NCBI RefSeq assembly: GCF_027579695.1
Contig: NC_083574.1
Coordinates: 61,170,559 to 61,234,558 of the forward strand
From: Neoarius graeffei
Lineage: Eukaryota > Chordata > Actinopteri > Siluriformes > Ariidae
DNA: 64,000 nucleotides
Direction of reading: 5' to 3'
The notes below the pieces were generated by a model that saw only the letters and a program-made list of their open reading frames with translations, had not been told where the DNA came from and made no database searches. Below, piece by piece: positions 46,562 through 56,482 of the stretch (the stretch's first letter is position 1; every line of letters begins with the position of its first letter). The position numbers and the translations under genes were made by a program.

Positions 46562-46879
46562 GCTCTGAAAGAGATTCTCTCACAACATGAGCAAAATGCA
46601 TGCTGTTCAATTAATATTGCATCTTCAGGTAGCCTGGTATTAACACATCATTTCCATCTTCTGTCAAATACTGCCTGTAAACAAAATAAACTGTCGAAAC
46701 AACCTCTCTCTTCTCCTTTCGGTATTTCGTCCAAGTGTGCTATAGCCAAAACAGCCGAAGCGTCTGTGTCTACTGTTGTACAAATAGCAGCTCCTCCTTC
46801 TTCAAATACTGCATCATCGGCACAAACAGAAACAACCTTTCCACACTCTCTTTCAACTACAGCACCTGAATTTTATTAA
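46562..46879 (+). pseudogene. Possible terminal exon of the Kolobok left-end gene
   Basis: Directly after a TATTTATAG acceptor-like site, an open frame of 105 codons (ALKEILSQHEQNACC, then a Ser/Thr/Ala-rich stretch such as TVVQIAAPPSSNTASSAQ) ends in TAA. It has no start codon, as expected for an internal or last exon on the same strand as the left-end gene. No domain recognised; coding status is inferred from length and the acceptor. Confidence 0.35.
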
Positions 46880-47624
46880 AAAATAAATCACTGTAATTGC
46901 GCGCTGATCCCCCCCCCGGCACGGATTTGGGGTGGCACCCGGCGGGCACCCCCGTCCAAAAGAAAAAAAAAAGTTTTAGTCTACGGCTACTTGGAATTGT
47001 GACTTGATTGTATTGCAGATACCGAGATATGCCTGCTGTTTTTTAATTAATAAGGTTTTAAAAAAATAAACTCAATAAATCATTATGTGGGGTTGAGCTG
47101 AAGAGTTTACGATATTAATTTATATTTAATAGTAGGTCCTAGCTTAGGTTTTTTTTGCTTGTGACACGAATGCAGTGAAAAGCAAGCTGGGTGAGTCCTG
47201 TTGGATTTGAACAGGGCGTGGGAACTTCGTGCATCAACATAATAACATACTGTATTCCCGGACTGCACTGTAGACTACACGTAAAGGGTGTGCGCCATCT
47301 TTTTATTGAACTGTTAGAACCAGAAAAGGTTGTAGTTTTATGAGCAACTTAGTTTTGGAGGTGAATCCTAACAAATTCCTAGCTCTTGCTCGCTCACTGC
47401 GCACAATGCACATGGCACAACGCGCCACCCGCTCCTGCCGGCTCCAGCACCGAAAGTGAAAGTGCCTAATTACTGCCATTGTTTAGCCTTGTATAAAACT
47501 AAAGAACTTCCATCAGTTAAAAGGATAAAAGACTAAGGACAACGAATAAATTCGAGCAACAGGCTAAGCACAAGCTTGACACTTCCTGTGCAGTGAGCTC
47601 TCTGGGACAGCGCTTCTGACTGCT

Positions 47625-47895
47625 GTTTCCAGATCGTAGGAACTGCTCCTCATACCAGACGTCGCTCAGATCCTTCACTGTGAATCTTCCTCACAAATTT
47701 ATCTTTTTCAAAATGTACGGAGCAGACACCAAACAGTCCTGTCGGCTTGAAGTTACCTCTCTTTGTCCGTACAAATCGAACCCATTCGTTCCGTAAGTGT
47801 TCTGCCGACTTTGGGCTATATATAATGGATCGAAATTCTGCTTTTTTATCAGCTACACTCGAACAGCCTTGAACGATACACCTCTTAGGAGGCGT
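47625..47895 (-). pseudogene. THAP zinc-finger domain, start lost and one stop (THAP 5 of 5)
   Basis: Minus-strand frame: an ACG stands where the start ATG should be (47893-47895), then PPKRCIVQGCSSVADKKAEF, NEWVRFV (Trp), FGVCSVHFEKDKF (C-x2-H), RRLV, an in-frame TGA, and GAVPTIWK. All THAP landmarks are present. TGA is consistent with CGA decay. It reads inward from the right end of the Kolobok-like element, where the transposase gene is expected. The catalytic exons are not recognisable. Confidence 0.82.
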
Positions 47896-48197
47896 GCTTT
47901 GGTTTTAGTTTGGTCGTGGAATTTTAAAAAATAATTAAAAACGTGTTACACTTTGGAAAGCAGACGAAGCCAGAAATGCCGCGAACTTTCAAGTGTTGCG
48001 CATATGACGTCATTTCCTTTGAATTAACAGTAACTTGCCAGGTACGCATTTGTGTAACGGTGGACTCAAAGAGCCAAACTTTACCATCTAAATAGAACAT
48101 ATTCCTGCTCTCGTATTAAAATACAATTTAGACAGTAAACTATTTATAAGGTATAGTTTGTAGGAGTGATGTCATTTTCATAAGACTAGCACTTTAA

Positions 48198-48702
48198 AGT
48201 CAACTGTAAAAATGTTTTGTACTGATGGTCAGAATGCATCCCTGGCAGCACATGCTAGTCGTGTGTCTCACTACCATGAAATATACGAATGAACTGGAGC
48301 ACGTAACATTTAAACATACATATCAAATCATACTAGTGTTTAGCTAAAATTGGGAAGCGTTTTTTCTTCTCTCTTGTTAGTAGATGGAAAAAACACAAGT
48401 AACCACTCCATAAGTAAGTCATCTACTGACCTGTGTGTCTGCTGGGAAACTACAAAACAAAGAAAAGTAAGATGTCTGTGAAGATTCTCAATCATCCAGG
48501 TCATAGTAAACTGTGGGTGGTAGAAATGAGAACTGAGGAAGCCTTTTGGACGAGAGGTGAAACGTTTTCAAGAATCTTCAAGCAAGTCCAGTTGCCCATT
48601 TCTACCACCCACAAAGAAAAGTAAGATACTTAACACAGTGCCCAGGCTACTGATTTGGATTCCAAAAGTCTCAGACCACATTGGAAATCAGGAATTTTCC
48701 TC
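48198..48702. other. Intron 3 with unassigned repeat-like sequence
   Basis: 48480-48620 (AAGATTCTCAATCATCCAGG, GAGAGGTGAAACGTTTTCAA) looks like the 3' part of a dispersed fish retroelement or repeat, but only one copy is in the window and the class is not clear. Confidence 0.35.
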
Positions 48703-48721
48703 CTTAAAAACCAGGCTTGTA

Positions 48722-50326
48722 CAACCCCGAGTCCAAAAAAGTTGGGACAAAGTACAAATTGTAAATAAAAATGGAATGCAATAATTTACAAATCTCAAAA
48801 ACTGATATTGTATTCACAATAGAACATAGACAACATATCAAATGTCGAAAGTGAGACATTTTGAAATTTCATGCCAAATATTGGCTCATTTGAAATTTCA
48901 TGACAGCAACACATCTCAGAAAAGTTGGGACAGGGGCAATAAGAGGCTGGAAAAGTTAAAGGTACAAAAAAGGAACAGCTGGAGGACCAAATTGCAACTC
49001 ATTAGGTCAATTGGCAATAGGTCATTAACATGACTGGGTATAAAAAGAGCATCTTGGAGTGGCAGCGGCCCTCAGAAGTAAAGATGGGAAGAGGATCACC
49101 AATCCCCCTAATTCTGCACCGACAAATAGTGGAGCAATATCAGAAAGGAGTTCGACAGTGTAAAATTGCAAAGAGTTTGAACATATCATCATCTACAGTG
49201 CATAATATCATCAAAAGATTCAGAGAATCTGGAAGAATCTCTGTGCGTAAGGGTCAAGGCCGGAAAACCATACTGGGTGCCCGTGATCTTCGGGCCCTTA
49301 GACGGCACTGCATCACATACAGGCATGCTTCTGTATTGGAAATCACAAAATGGGCTCAGGAATATTTCCAGAGAACATTATCTGTGAACACAATTCACCG
49401 TGCCATCCGCCGTTGCCAGCTAAAACTCTATAGTTCAAAGAAGAAGCCGTATCTAAACATGATCCAGAAGCGCAGACGTCTTCTCTGGGCCAAGGCTCAT
49501 TTAAAATGGACTGTGGCAAAGTGGAAAACTGTTCTGTGGTCAGACGAATCAAAATTTGAAGTTCTTTATGGAAATCAGGGATGCCGTGTCATTCGGACTA
49601 AAGAGGAGAAGGACGACCCAAGTTGTTATCAGCGCTCAGCTCAGAAGCCTGCATCTCTGATGGTATGGGGTTGCATTAGTGCGTGCGGCATGGGCAGCTT
49701 ACACATCTGGAAAGACACCATCAATGCTGAAAGGTATATCCAGGTTCTAGAGCAACATATGCTCCCATCCAGACGACGTCTCTTTCAGGGAAGACCTTGC
49801 ATTTTCCAACATGACAATGCCAAACCACATACTGCATCAATTACAGCATCATGGCTGTGTAGAAGAAGGGTCTGGGTACTGAACTGGCCAGCCTGCAGTC
49901 CAGATCTTTCACCCATAGAAAACATTTGGCGCATCATAAAACGGAAGATATGACAAAAAAGACCTAAGAGAGTTGAGCAACTAGAATCCTACATTAGACA
50001 AGAATGGGTTAACATTCCTATCCCTAAACTTGAGCAACTTGTCTCCTCAGTCCCCAGACGTTTACAGACTGTTGTAAAGAGAAAAGGGGATGTCTCACAG
50101 TGGTAAACATGGCCTTGTCCCAACTTTTTTGAGATGTGTTGTTGTCATGAAATTTAAAATCACCTAATTTTTCTCTTTAAATGATACATTTTCTCAGTTT
50201 AAACATTTGATATGTCATCTATGCTCTATTCTGAATAAAATATGGAATTTTGAAACTTCCACATCATTGCATTCCATTTTTATTTACAATTTGTACTTTG
50301 TCCCAACTTTTTTGGAATCAGGGTTG
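48722..50326 (+). mobile_element. Tc1-like transposon, structurally complete
   Basis: 1,605 bp with about 200-bp inverted repeats (left CAACCCCGAGTCCAAAAAAG, right CTTTTTTGGAATCAGGGTTG) flanked by TA (48720-48721, 50327-50328). The second hAT copy has the uninterrupted CAGGCTTGTAGTACT site at 62972. Confidence 0.96.
49084..50106 (+). pseudogene. Tc1-like DDE transposase, one in-frame stop
   Basis: 340 codons from [15 protein letters not shown] to QW-TAA, full family length. N-terminal helix-turn-helix segments ([21 protein letters not shown]), then the DDE domain: [20 protein letters not shown] and [16 protein letters not shown] (DD34E). The single lesion is TGA at 49951-49953 after IKRKI, where CGA (Arg) is expected; beyond it the frame runs on in phase for 51 codons. 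It might still make a 289-residue truncated protein containing the whole catalytic triad. The start at 49084 was preferred over 49030 because MGRG is the family start. Confidence 0.93.
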
Positions 50327-50540
50327 TAGTACTCGAGTCCGACTCATGCCCTAATTTTAAGGACTTGTGACTCGACTTGGACTTGAGCACTGATGACTCG
50401 GACTCGTGCATTAACTGCATTCGGACTCGTAAATTGGAGACTCGGACTCTGATTTTTTATTTATTTTTGTAACATGCCATAATAATTTGGCACAAGATAT
50501 TTACATCTACACTAATTTTTGTCCTAATTTCGTGCAAGTG

Positions 50541-50903
50541 TGTCACACCTGCGCGCCTTGGCGCATGCATCAGGTAGACTCTTGTAAATGACTCGCACCT
50601 GCACAGGATTGAGGCGCAATCAGCGTGCCGATATAAAAACTGTGAAAACACACTTACTTTGCAAAGTATTGAGTTGCACTGCTGACGCATTACCAAGCCT
50701 TATTTCCTTGTTTGGTTTCCTGATTTCCTGCTTCTTGTCTTTGATTCTGCTGACTCTCCAATAGCCTGTTTGTGCCTCGCTCGACCTGTTGCCTGTTTCG
50801 CCGTTTTACGATTTTGCCTGCCGTTCTGGATTGTTTACCGTCTTCACTTGTATTAATAAACACACCTTCTGCACTTACATCCGTCTCCCAAACATCTCTG
50901 ACA
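50541..50903 (+). other. Possible solo LTR
   Basis: Starts TGTCACACCTGCGCGCC and ends CTCTGACA (TGTCA/TGACA-type ends). Contains TATAAAA (near 50632) and AATAAA (near 50860) in LTR-like order. No convincing TSD. A diverged piece of the same sequence lies near 3476-3640. It sits within the hAT-like element, so it could instead be that element's own sequence. Confidence 0.4.
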
Positions 50904-51417
50904 GAATACTTCACACTCCCTGATAAAGAGAACGCACATTCGCCTGTTCATACGTCATGTTCAGGAACAAACTAACGTTAATGGCGCTAAAACAGCCACC
51001 GTCAAATGGTGCGGTTGGAGTCTTGTTCTCAGACTTGACTCGGATCAATCGTGGACTCGACTCGAAACTTTATTTTAATGACTTGGACTTGAACACAGGC
51101 AGCACGGTGGTGTAGTGGTTAGCGCTGTTGCCTCACAGCAAGAAGGTCTGGGTTCGAGCCCCGTGGCCGGCGAGGGCCTTTCTGTGCGGAGTTTGCATGT
51201 TCTCCCCGTGTCCGTGTGGGTTTCCTCCGGGTGCTCCGGTTTCCCCCACAGTCCAAAGACATGCAGGTTAGGTTAACTGGTGACTCTAAATTGACCGTAG
51301 GTGTGAATGTGAGTGTGAATGGTTGTCTGTGTCTATGTGTCAGCCCTGTGATGACCTGGCGACTTGTCCAGGGTGTACCCCGCCTTTCGCCCGTAGTCAG
51401 CTGGGATAGGCTCCAGC

Positions 51418-51985
51418 TAGCCTGGGCCCGCCCATCCTAAGCGTGACGCAACGCGAGGGCCTGTTGAGATCTTAGTCTGGCCAGGCAAGCTATCTCCAGC
51501 TCTTCCAAGCTCCCGAAAAATCGGGAACCAATCAACTTTGAGCATCTCCAACGGCCCTGGGTAGAGGCGTGTTCAAGGCAGTGACGTAGTAGAACTGCGA
51601 CCGGAAGCCATAGATTGTTTACAGAATCTATGCCGGAAGCGCTTCATTCACTAGAAACATTATGAACATGGAGCAAGTTCTCATTGAAAACGGAGCAAAG
51701 AGCAGCCCTGGAGGTATTTATTGAAAGGAAGGACGTTTTCGCCTTGCTCCCGACCGGCTTCGGGGAGAGTTTAATCTACCAGTTAGCCCCGTCGCATCAC
51801 ATACGTCAGAGGAAAGAGTGATGTGATTGGTTTAAGCTTCGTCACAGCCTTTTCTGGCTTCGACCAGTAGCAAACTGAGGCATTTCAGGGAGGCGGGTCA
51901 ACCACGGGCTCTGGGAAACGGTTGGGCTTAATATCTTGGCTAGACCAATAGCTCGTAGAGCTTTGCAGTCGCGTTAGCCAGACTA
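51418..51985 (+). mobile_element. Helicase-fragment DNA element, copy 1 (9-bp TSD)
   Basis: Inserted in the SINE with perfect 9-bp duplication GGCTCCAGC (51409-51417, 51986-51994). Termini TAGCCTGGGC and GCCAGACTA (reverse complement TAGTCTGGC). Carries a RecQ-like helicase fragment on the plus strand. Same family as 63061-63951. Its class is unassigned; a 9-bp TSD is typical of Mutator-like elements, not of the helicase-bearing groups I know. Confidence 0.85.
51678..51800 (+). pseudogene. RecQ-like helicase N-terminal fragment, Walker A mutated
   Basis: Frame FSLKTEQRAALEVFIERKDV, FALLPTGFGESLIYQLAPS. This aligns with the minus-strand copy at 63497-63742, where the P-loop reads GYGKS; here Lys is replaced by Glu, which would abolish ATP binding. 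Only about 40 codons survive and later helicase motifs are absent. SF2/RecQ assignment is from the FSLK-EQ-AL and LPTG-GKS-IYQLP pattern. Confidence 0.75.
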
Positions 51986-52124
51986 GGCTCCAGCTTGCCT
52001 GCGACCCTGTAGAACAGGATAAAGCGGCTAGAGATAATGAGATGAGATGAGACTTGAACACTGTTGATTCGAGACTGGACTCAGACTCGAGGTTTAGTGA
52101 CTCGACTACAACACTGCTTAAAAC

Positions 52125-53588
52125 TGGAAGTAAACAGAAAGCTGTAGAATAGTGAAAAATGTAATGTCTTGAACATTACAAGATACGATCTAGGATTTCA
52201 TTTCATGAAAGCAAAAGGGGGACATACAGTACCAAATACGAAGAAATTCTGAAAGTCAAGTAAATATTTCTAAGCTTCTGTTTTGCACCGAACTTGTTGC
52301 TAACGATAACACTTTCACTCGTGCTGCTCTCTGAGGACGCGTCAGCCTGAGCAGTGAGTCGCATTCGTGTTACGTTCACATGAGCGCGAGACCGTGCCGA
52401 TATTCACCCGAATTTAGATTTTCTCAGTTTGTCGCAGATTAGTTAGTGTGACGTACTGTAAAGTGACAAATCCGGATAACGGGCTCTGATCGTCCCTCAA
52501 ATGATCCACTCTCACCTTCGACTTTATATGCGTTAGTCTCCATACAGTTAGTCATCTGCTAGTCTGAGCACACGGTTCAGTTCCTTTTCTGCGCCAGTGG
52601 TTAAGTCCACAGCTGTTTTAGCAAACAGAAGCGCTCGTCATTTCCACAGTGTCATGCCTTATTGTGAAAAAGGGCATCTTTCAAACAATTGTCCAGTGCG
52701 CAACAATTTTCTTCTCCTGGCTATCGAGATCCCTCTTTAGAAATGAAGTTGCCAGGCAGTGTCATAAAAAAAAGCCTGTACTTTCCAGTGTACTCGTCTT
52801 AATTGCCTTATTCGAATGTCTTTGTAAACATCGTCGCTTCTCAAAAGGGGAAAGTGAGTCATTTTTTTTGTCTCTGTGACCAACGTGAACATTTGTCCAA
52901 CTGCGCCAGGAGGTTTTAGTAGTTAGCAGGCGAGTTTCCCTCTGGGCAAAACATTTAATCTCCGTTTCTCTGAAAGAAGCACATCTGTTTAGTTGGGGCA
53001 TTGAGTCACTTTACTTTACAATGTCCTCCAGTTTTTGTGGCGGTCTAAAATGTGGAGCTGCTTAGCACGTGTGTGTGTGTGTGTGAGTGAGTGAGAAAGG
53101 GCTGGCTGGAGGATTTTGTGCCCAAGGGCATGAGGTGTAATTACAGGTTTGGGACAAGAAAGGGCAGGGCCAGCCTAATGTCCCTCTGTTTTGTGTGTGT
53201 GTGTGTGTGTGTGTGTGTTAGAGAGACAGGTGGCAGGGGCAGGGGCATTTACGCTTATTGGGTTCTACAGGTGTGTGCGTGCGTGCGTGTGTGTGTTTAA
53301 CAATCGTGCAAACGTTAAGATTGTGCCATTCTCTGATTACACAGAGACGCATGCTCTATCTGTTTAATGCTACTTTGCCTAGGCGTGTTCTGCACCTGCA
53401 CCTGGCCACACCTGTTTTTGTGAGTGTGTGTGGGTGTGTGTGTGTGTGTGTGTGTTTTGCTTGTGTGCGAGTGAGACCGAGAGGAAGAGAGAGACTTCAA
53501 CTGTGTATTTCCACTGATATGTAAAGAATTTGTTTTAGTCAGAATGACAGACCTGCTTTCAGAGTATTTTGCTTTGAGTCAGTTGCTG

Positions 53589-53625
<37 letters not shown>

Positions 53626-54090
53626 TAAGACTGCTGTATGTCATAACTTTCAAACCATAATACCATTTTTCCACGAGGGATCAGCTTGGCAAATTACCCA
53701 TAATGCTGTCGCCATTTCCAGTGCCATGTGAACAGCGACGTACCCATGCTGGATTTGGTAACCGGGCACCGTGCGAGGTGAGCCGAGAAATAAAGCACAC
53801 CATCGATTGATCAACATTCAAACAGATGTTGGGAGTAACATCTGTGGCTGCGTTCGCTTTTCTCCCAGCGCGCAAATCTTCAACTGAAGGCAAGGATTTA
53901 GTGTCTGACAAAGTTTCTTACTCTCCTTACATCCTTTTTCTGGCACATATAAGATGCTACATCCCATTTTAAACAGCAGTTTAATATTTCAGATTAGTTT
54001 TTACCTTCCTTTTTTTTTTTAAACCCTGTCATTTTTTTTCTCATTTCTTTCCTGCGATCCAAGCAAAATCCACCGTCTTCTAAGACATTA
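52125..54090. other. Intron 3, microsatellite-rich, no element recognised
   Basis: Includes GT runs (about 53070-53085, 53195-53220, 53433-53456) and a GA run (about 53594-53623). No exon recognised. Confidence 0.45.
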
Positions 54091-54099
54091 CATAACGTT

Positions 54100-54241
54100 A
54101 CAGGCATTTAGCAGACGCTCTTATCCAGAATGACGTACACCAAAGTGCCTCGCTCAAGCGCACTTCAGCTGTTCCAGGGAATCAAACCAGCAACCTTTTG
54201 GTCCCAAAGTCACTTCTCTAACCATTAGGCCATGGTTTCCC
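54100..54241 (-). mobile_element. tRNA-derived SINE with TAAATG-type tail
   Basis: The minus strand reads GGCCTAATGGTTAGAGAAGT (A box), GGTTGCTGGTTTGATTCCC (B box) and ends in GATAAGAGCGTCTGCTAAAT, a tail shared by many fish SINEs. A third SINE family in the window. Not a functional tRNA. Confidence 0.8.
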
Positions 54242-54409
54242 CGAGACAAGACCCCGTCCTCATCTCATCTCATCTCATCTCATCATCTCTAGCCGCTTTA
54301 TCCTGTTCTACAGGGTCGCAGGCAAGCTGGAGCCTATCCCAGCTGACTACGGGCGAAAGGCGGGGTACACCCTGGACAAGTCGCCAGGTCATCACAGGGC
54401 TGACACACA

Positions 54410-55083
54410 TGCCGCTTTTCCACTACCAACGCGGCTGAGTCGGGCTGAGCCGTGCCGTGCTGAGTCGAGCTGAGCGGGGCTGTTGAAGTTGCATTTCGAC
54501 TACAACCGCGCTGAACCGCGCTGGCTGGAAGTGGGTGGACACATTGGGTGGAGTTAGCGAAAGTGGGTGGACGTCACGTGATGTCGTTAAGCAGCGCAAA
54601 CAGTGACATCAGTGACCTTTTAAGCGGTAGTCTCACGACCCGGATAGTAAACAATAAACATGGAGGACATGGAGTCGTTAGTGTTGCTGGTCTTGGTGCT
54701 GTGGCTTGTTGTCACCGACAACGCCAATAGATACTGGCAAGAGCGTATCGATGAGGCGAGGCACATAAGGCTTCAGAAATTCTCGTAATTCGTAATTATT
54801 ATTCTTCCGGGTTTGCGGTGTTTACAGATCCCAGCGTGCTCGCGGGGCGTGTGTGGGCATGTGAGGACACTCCTCCTCACCAATCAGTGCACAGGGGAGT
54901 GTCTGCTCACGCCCCCAGCCTCACTCGGCTCGCTTTGGCTCGCTTCAGCCCCACTCCAAAACCGTGCGAGTTTTAGGGGCTAAGCAGGGCTGAAGTGAGC
55001 CGAGTCGTGCTGTTCTTTGGTAGTCGAAACGCGAGCCGTGTCGGGCTGAAGTGAGCTGAAAAAGGGTAGTGGAAAAGGGCCAA
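54410..55083. mobile_element. Harbinger-like MITE with GGCTGAG subterminal repeats
   Basis: TIRs TGCCGCTTTTCCACTACC and (reverse complement) TGGCCCTTTTCCACTACC. Probable 3-bp target ACA/ATA. Both subterminal regions are dense in CGGGCTGAG/GAGCCG-type motifs, likely transposase-binding sites. Contains a small ORF. Confidence 0.75.
54660..54788 (+). other. Small ORF in the MITE (42 codons)
   Basis: ATG in context AACATGG, with a hydrophobic stretch (SLVLLVLVLWLVV) followed by NRYWQERIDEARHIRLQKFS and TAA. No recognised domain. It could be a first-exon remnant of the parental transposon's gene. Confidence 0.35.
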
Positions 55084-55437
55084 TAGACACAGACAACCAT
55101 TCACACTCACGGTCAATTTAGAGTCACCAGTTAACCTAACCTGCATGTCTTTGGACTGTGGGGGAAACCGGAGCACCCGGAGGAAACCCATGCGGACACG
55201 GGGAGAACATGCAAACTCCACACTGAAAGACCCTCGCCGGCCACGGGGCTCGAACCCGGACCTTCTTGCTGTGAGGCGACAGCGCTAACCACTACACCAC
55301 CGTGCCGCCCAGACCCCATTCTCTCTACATAATATATGTGAAGAGTGGAGCTGAACCTGCCCTGTCTAGTTCCTTCATACATACTGTAGTATAGAAAGAC
55401 GTTCATGATTCAGCCGAACATGCGTGGCTTTATTTTA

Positions 55438-55705
55438 TTCCCCCGGCATATAATGCGGGGGATATAGCTATCGCTCTGTCCGTCAGTCCGTCTGTAAACA
55501 TTTTAGTTTCCAGAGCATGACTCAAAAACTATTAGGATTTTTTTGTTCACGAACCTGACAGTTATGTTAAGTGACTAGAGGAGTTGTGGCTTTTGACTTT
55601 TTGGGATTTCTGTGCTTTTTATTTTTTCCAGTATTTCCATGGCAACCAATTCAACTTAGGGAAATTTGGAGCGGGGTTTGGTGTGGGGGGCCGAGGGGGA
55701 TACGG
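55438..55705. mobile_element. Short MITE-like repeat
   Basis: Begins ATTCCCCCGGCAT with a self-complementary CCCCCGGCATATAATGCGGG and ends CCGAGGGGGATAC. Termini resemble those of 59770-60356. No TSD resolved. Confidence 0.4.
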
Positions 55706-55860
55706 CATCTCCTGATGACTCTTGTTTTTAATTTCATCAGGTAACGTTTGTATTCAAGCTCTATCTAGTTCACTCGAGAAGCTCAGCACATGAACGTCGA
55801 ATGAAAGACGCCTGGTTTTATTTCAGAACTTCTCTTTGTTCTTTTATGTGATGGGGAAAT

Positions 55861-55895
<35 letters not shown>

Positions 55896-56069
55896 CCAGG
55901 ATATAGATAGTCCCAGGTTCAGGTTTGTTACAGAGCTTTGCTGTTGAGTGGAGAAGCGCCATCCAGTCAAACAGCATAGCATCAGTCTGCACCTCCGACT
56001 CCCTCGCTCCACACTGTGTGCTAATACGACTCGTAAGAAAGCAGCTGCTTCTTCCTCTGACACAGTAGT

Positions 56070-56260
56070 ATGATCCCTCTCTCTTTCCCTTTCTCTCTCT
56101 TCCTCCCTCTCTCTCTCAAATCCTCTCTCCCTCTCTCTCTCAAATCTCTCCCTTTCTCTCTTTGTCCCTCTCTCTCCCTCTTTCTCTCCCTCTTTTCCCT
56201 CTCTCTCTTTCTCTCCCTCCCTCTCTCTCTCAAATTCCTCTCTCTCCCTCCCTCGTTCCG

Positions 56261-56293
<33 letters not shown>

Positions 56294-56436
56294 CCTCTCT
56301 CTCTCCCTCTCTCTCTCAAATCTCTCTTTCCCTCCCTCTTTCTCTCTCTCTCTCTCCCCCTCCCTCTCTCTCTCCCGCTTTCTCTCTCTCCCCCCTCTTG
56401 CTCTCTCTCTCTTTCTGTCTCTCTCTCTCTCTCTCT

Positions 56437-56482
<46 letters not shown>

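Larger units (their letters stand above)
44795..47492. repeat. Inverted repeat (about 180-bp arms) inside the Kolobok-like element
   Basis: Arms 44795-44970 and 47311-47492 are reverse complements with few differences (for example AGTTTTATGAGCAACTTAGT in the right arm). The arms bracket 2.3 kb that contains two SINEs and the piggyBac MITE. Either a nested foldback element or a duplicated exon in inverted orientation. Confidence 0.8.
43820..48193. mobile_element. Kolobok-like THAP transposon, 4.4 kb, TTAA target
   Basis: TTAA at 43816-43819 and 48194-48197. TIRs of about 31 bp: AGTGCCAGTCTAACGCAAAT (left) and AGTGCTAGTCTTATGAAAAT (right, reverse complement). The left end carries a gene start on the plus strand, the right end a THAP gene on the minus strand; CRE-like TGACGTCA at 44409 and 48005. 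Nested inside: three SINEs and one piggyBac MITE. The two genes point inward. Confidence 0.82.
51097..52051 (+). mobile_element. Mermaid-like SINE split by a helicase-fragment element
   Basis: Forward copy with TSD ACTTGAACAC (51087-51096, 52052-52061). Removing 51418-51985 and one 9-bp repeat restores a standard 378-bp SINE. Confidence 0.96.
48712..52116. mobile_element. hAT-like element containing Tc1, SINE and helicase-fragment insertions
   Basis: Ends CAGGCTTGTAGTACTCGAGT and GTGACTCGACTACAACACTG are imperfect inverted repeats starting CAG. An 8-bp duplication CTTAAAAC (52117-52124) matches CTTAAAAAC (48703-48711), differing by one A in the run. Without nested insertions it is about 0.8 kb. 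A second copy starts at 62972. No transposase seen. Confidence 0.8.
54262..55310 (-). mobile_element. Mermaid-like SINE split by a MITE
   Basis: Reverse copy. Flanks AGACCCCGTCCTC and AGACCCCATTCTC look like a diverged 13-bp TSD. The body is interrupted at the GCTGACACA site by the element at 54410-55083. Confidence 0.9.
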
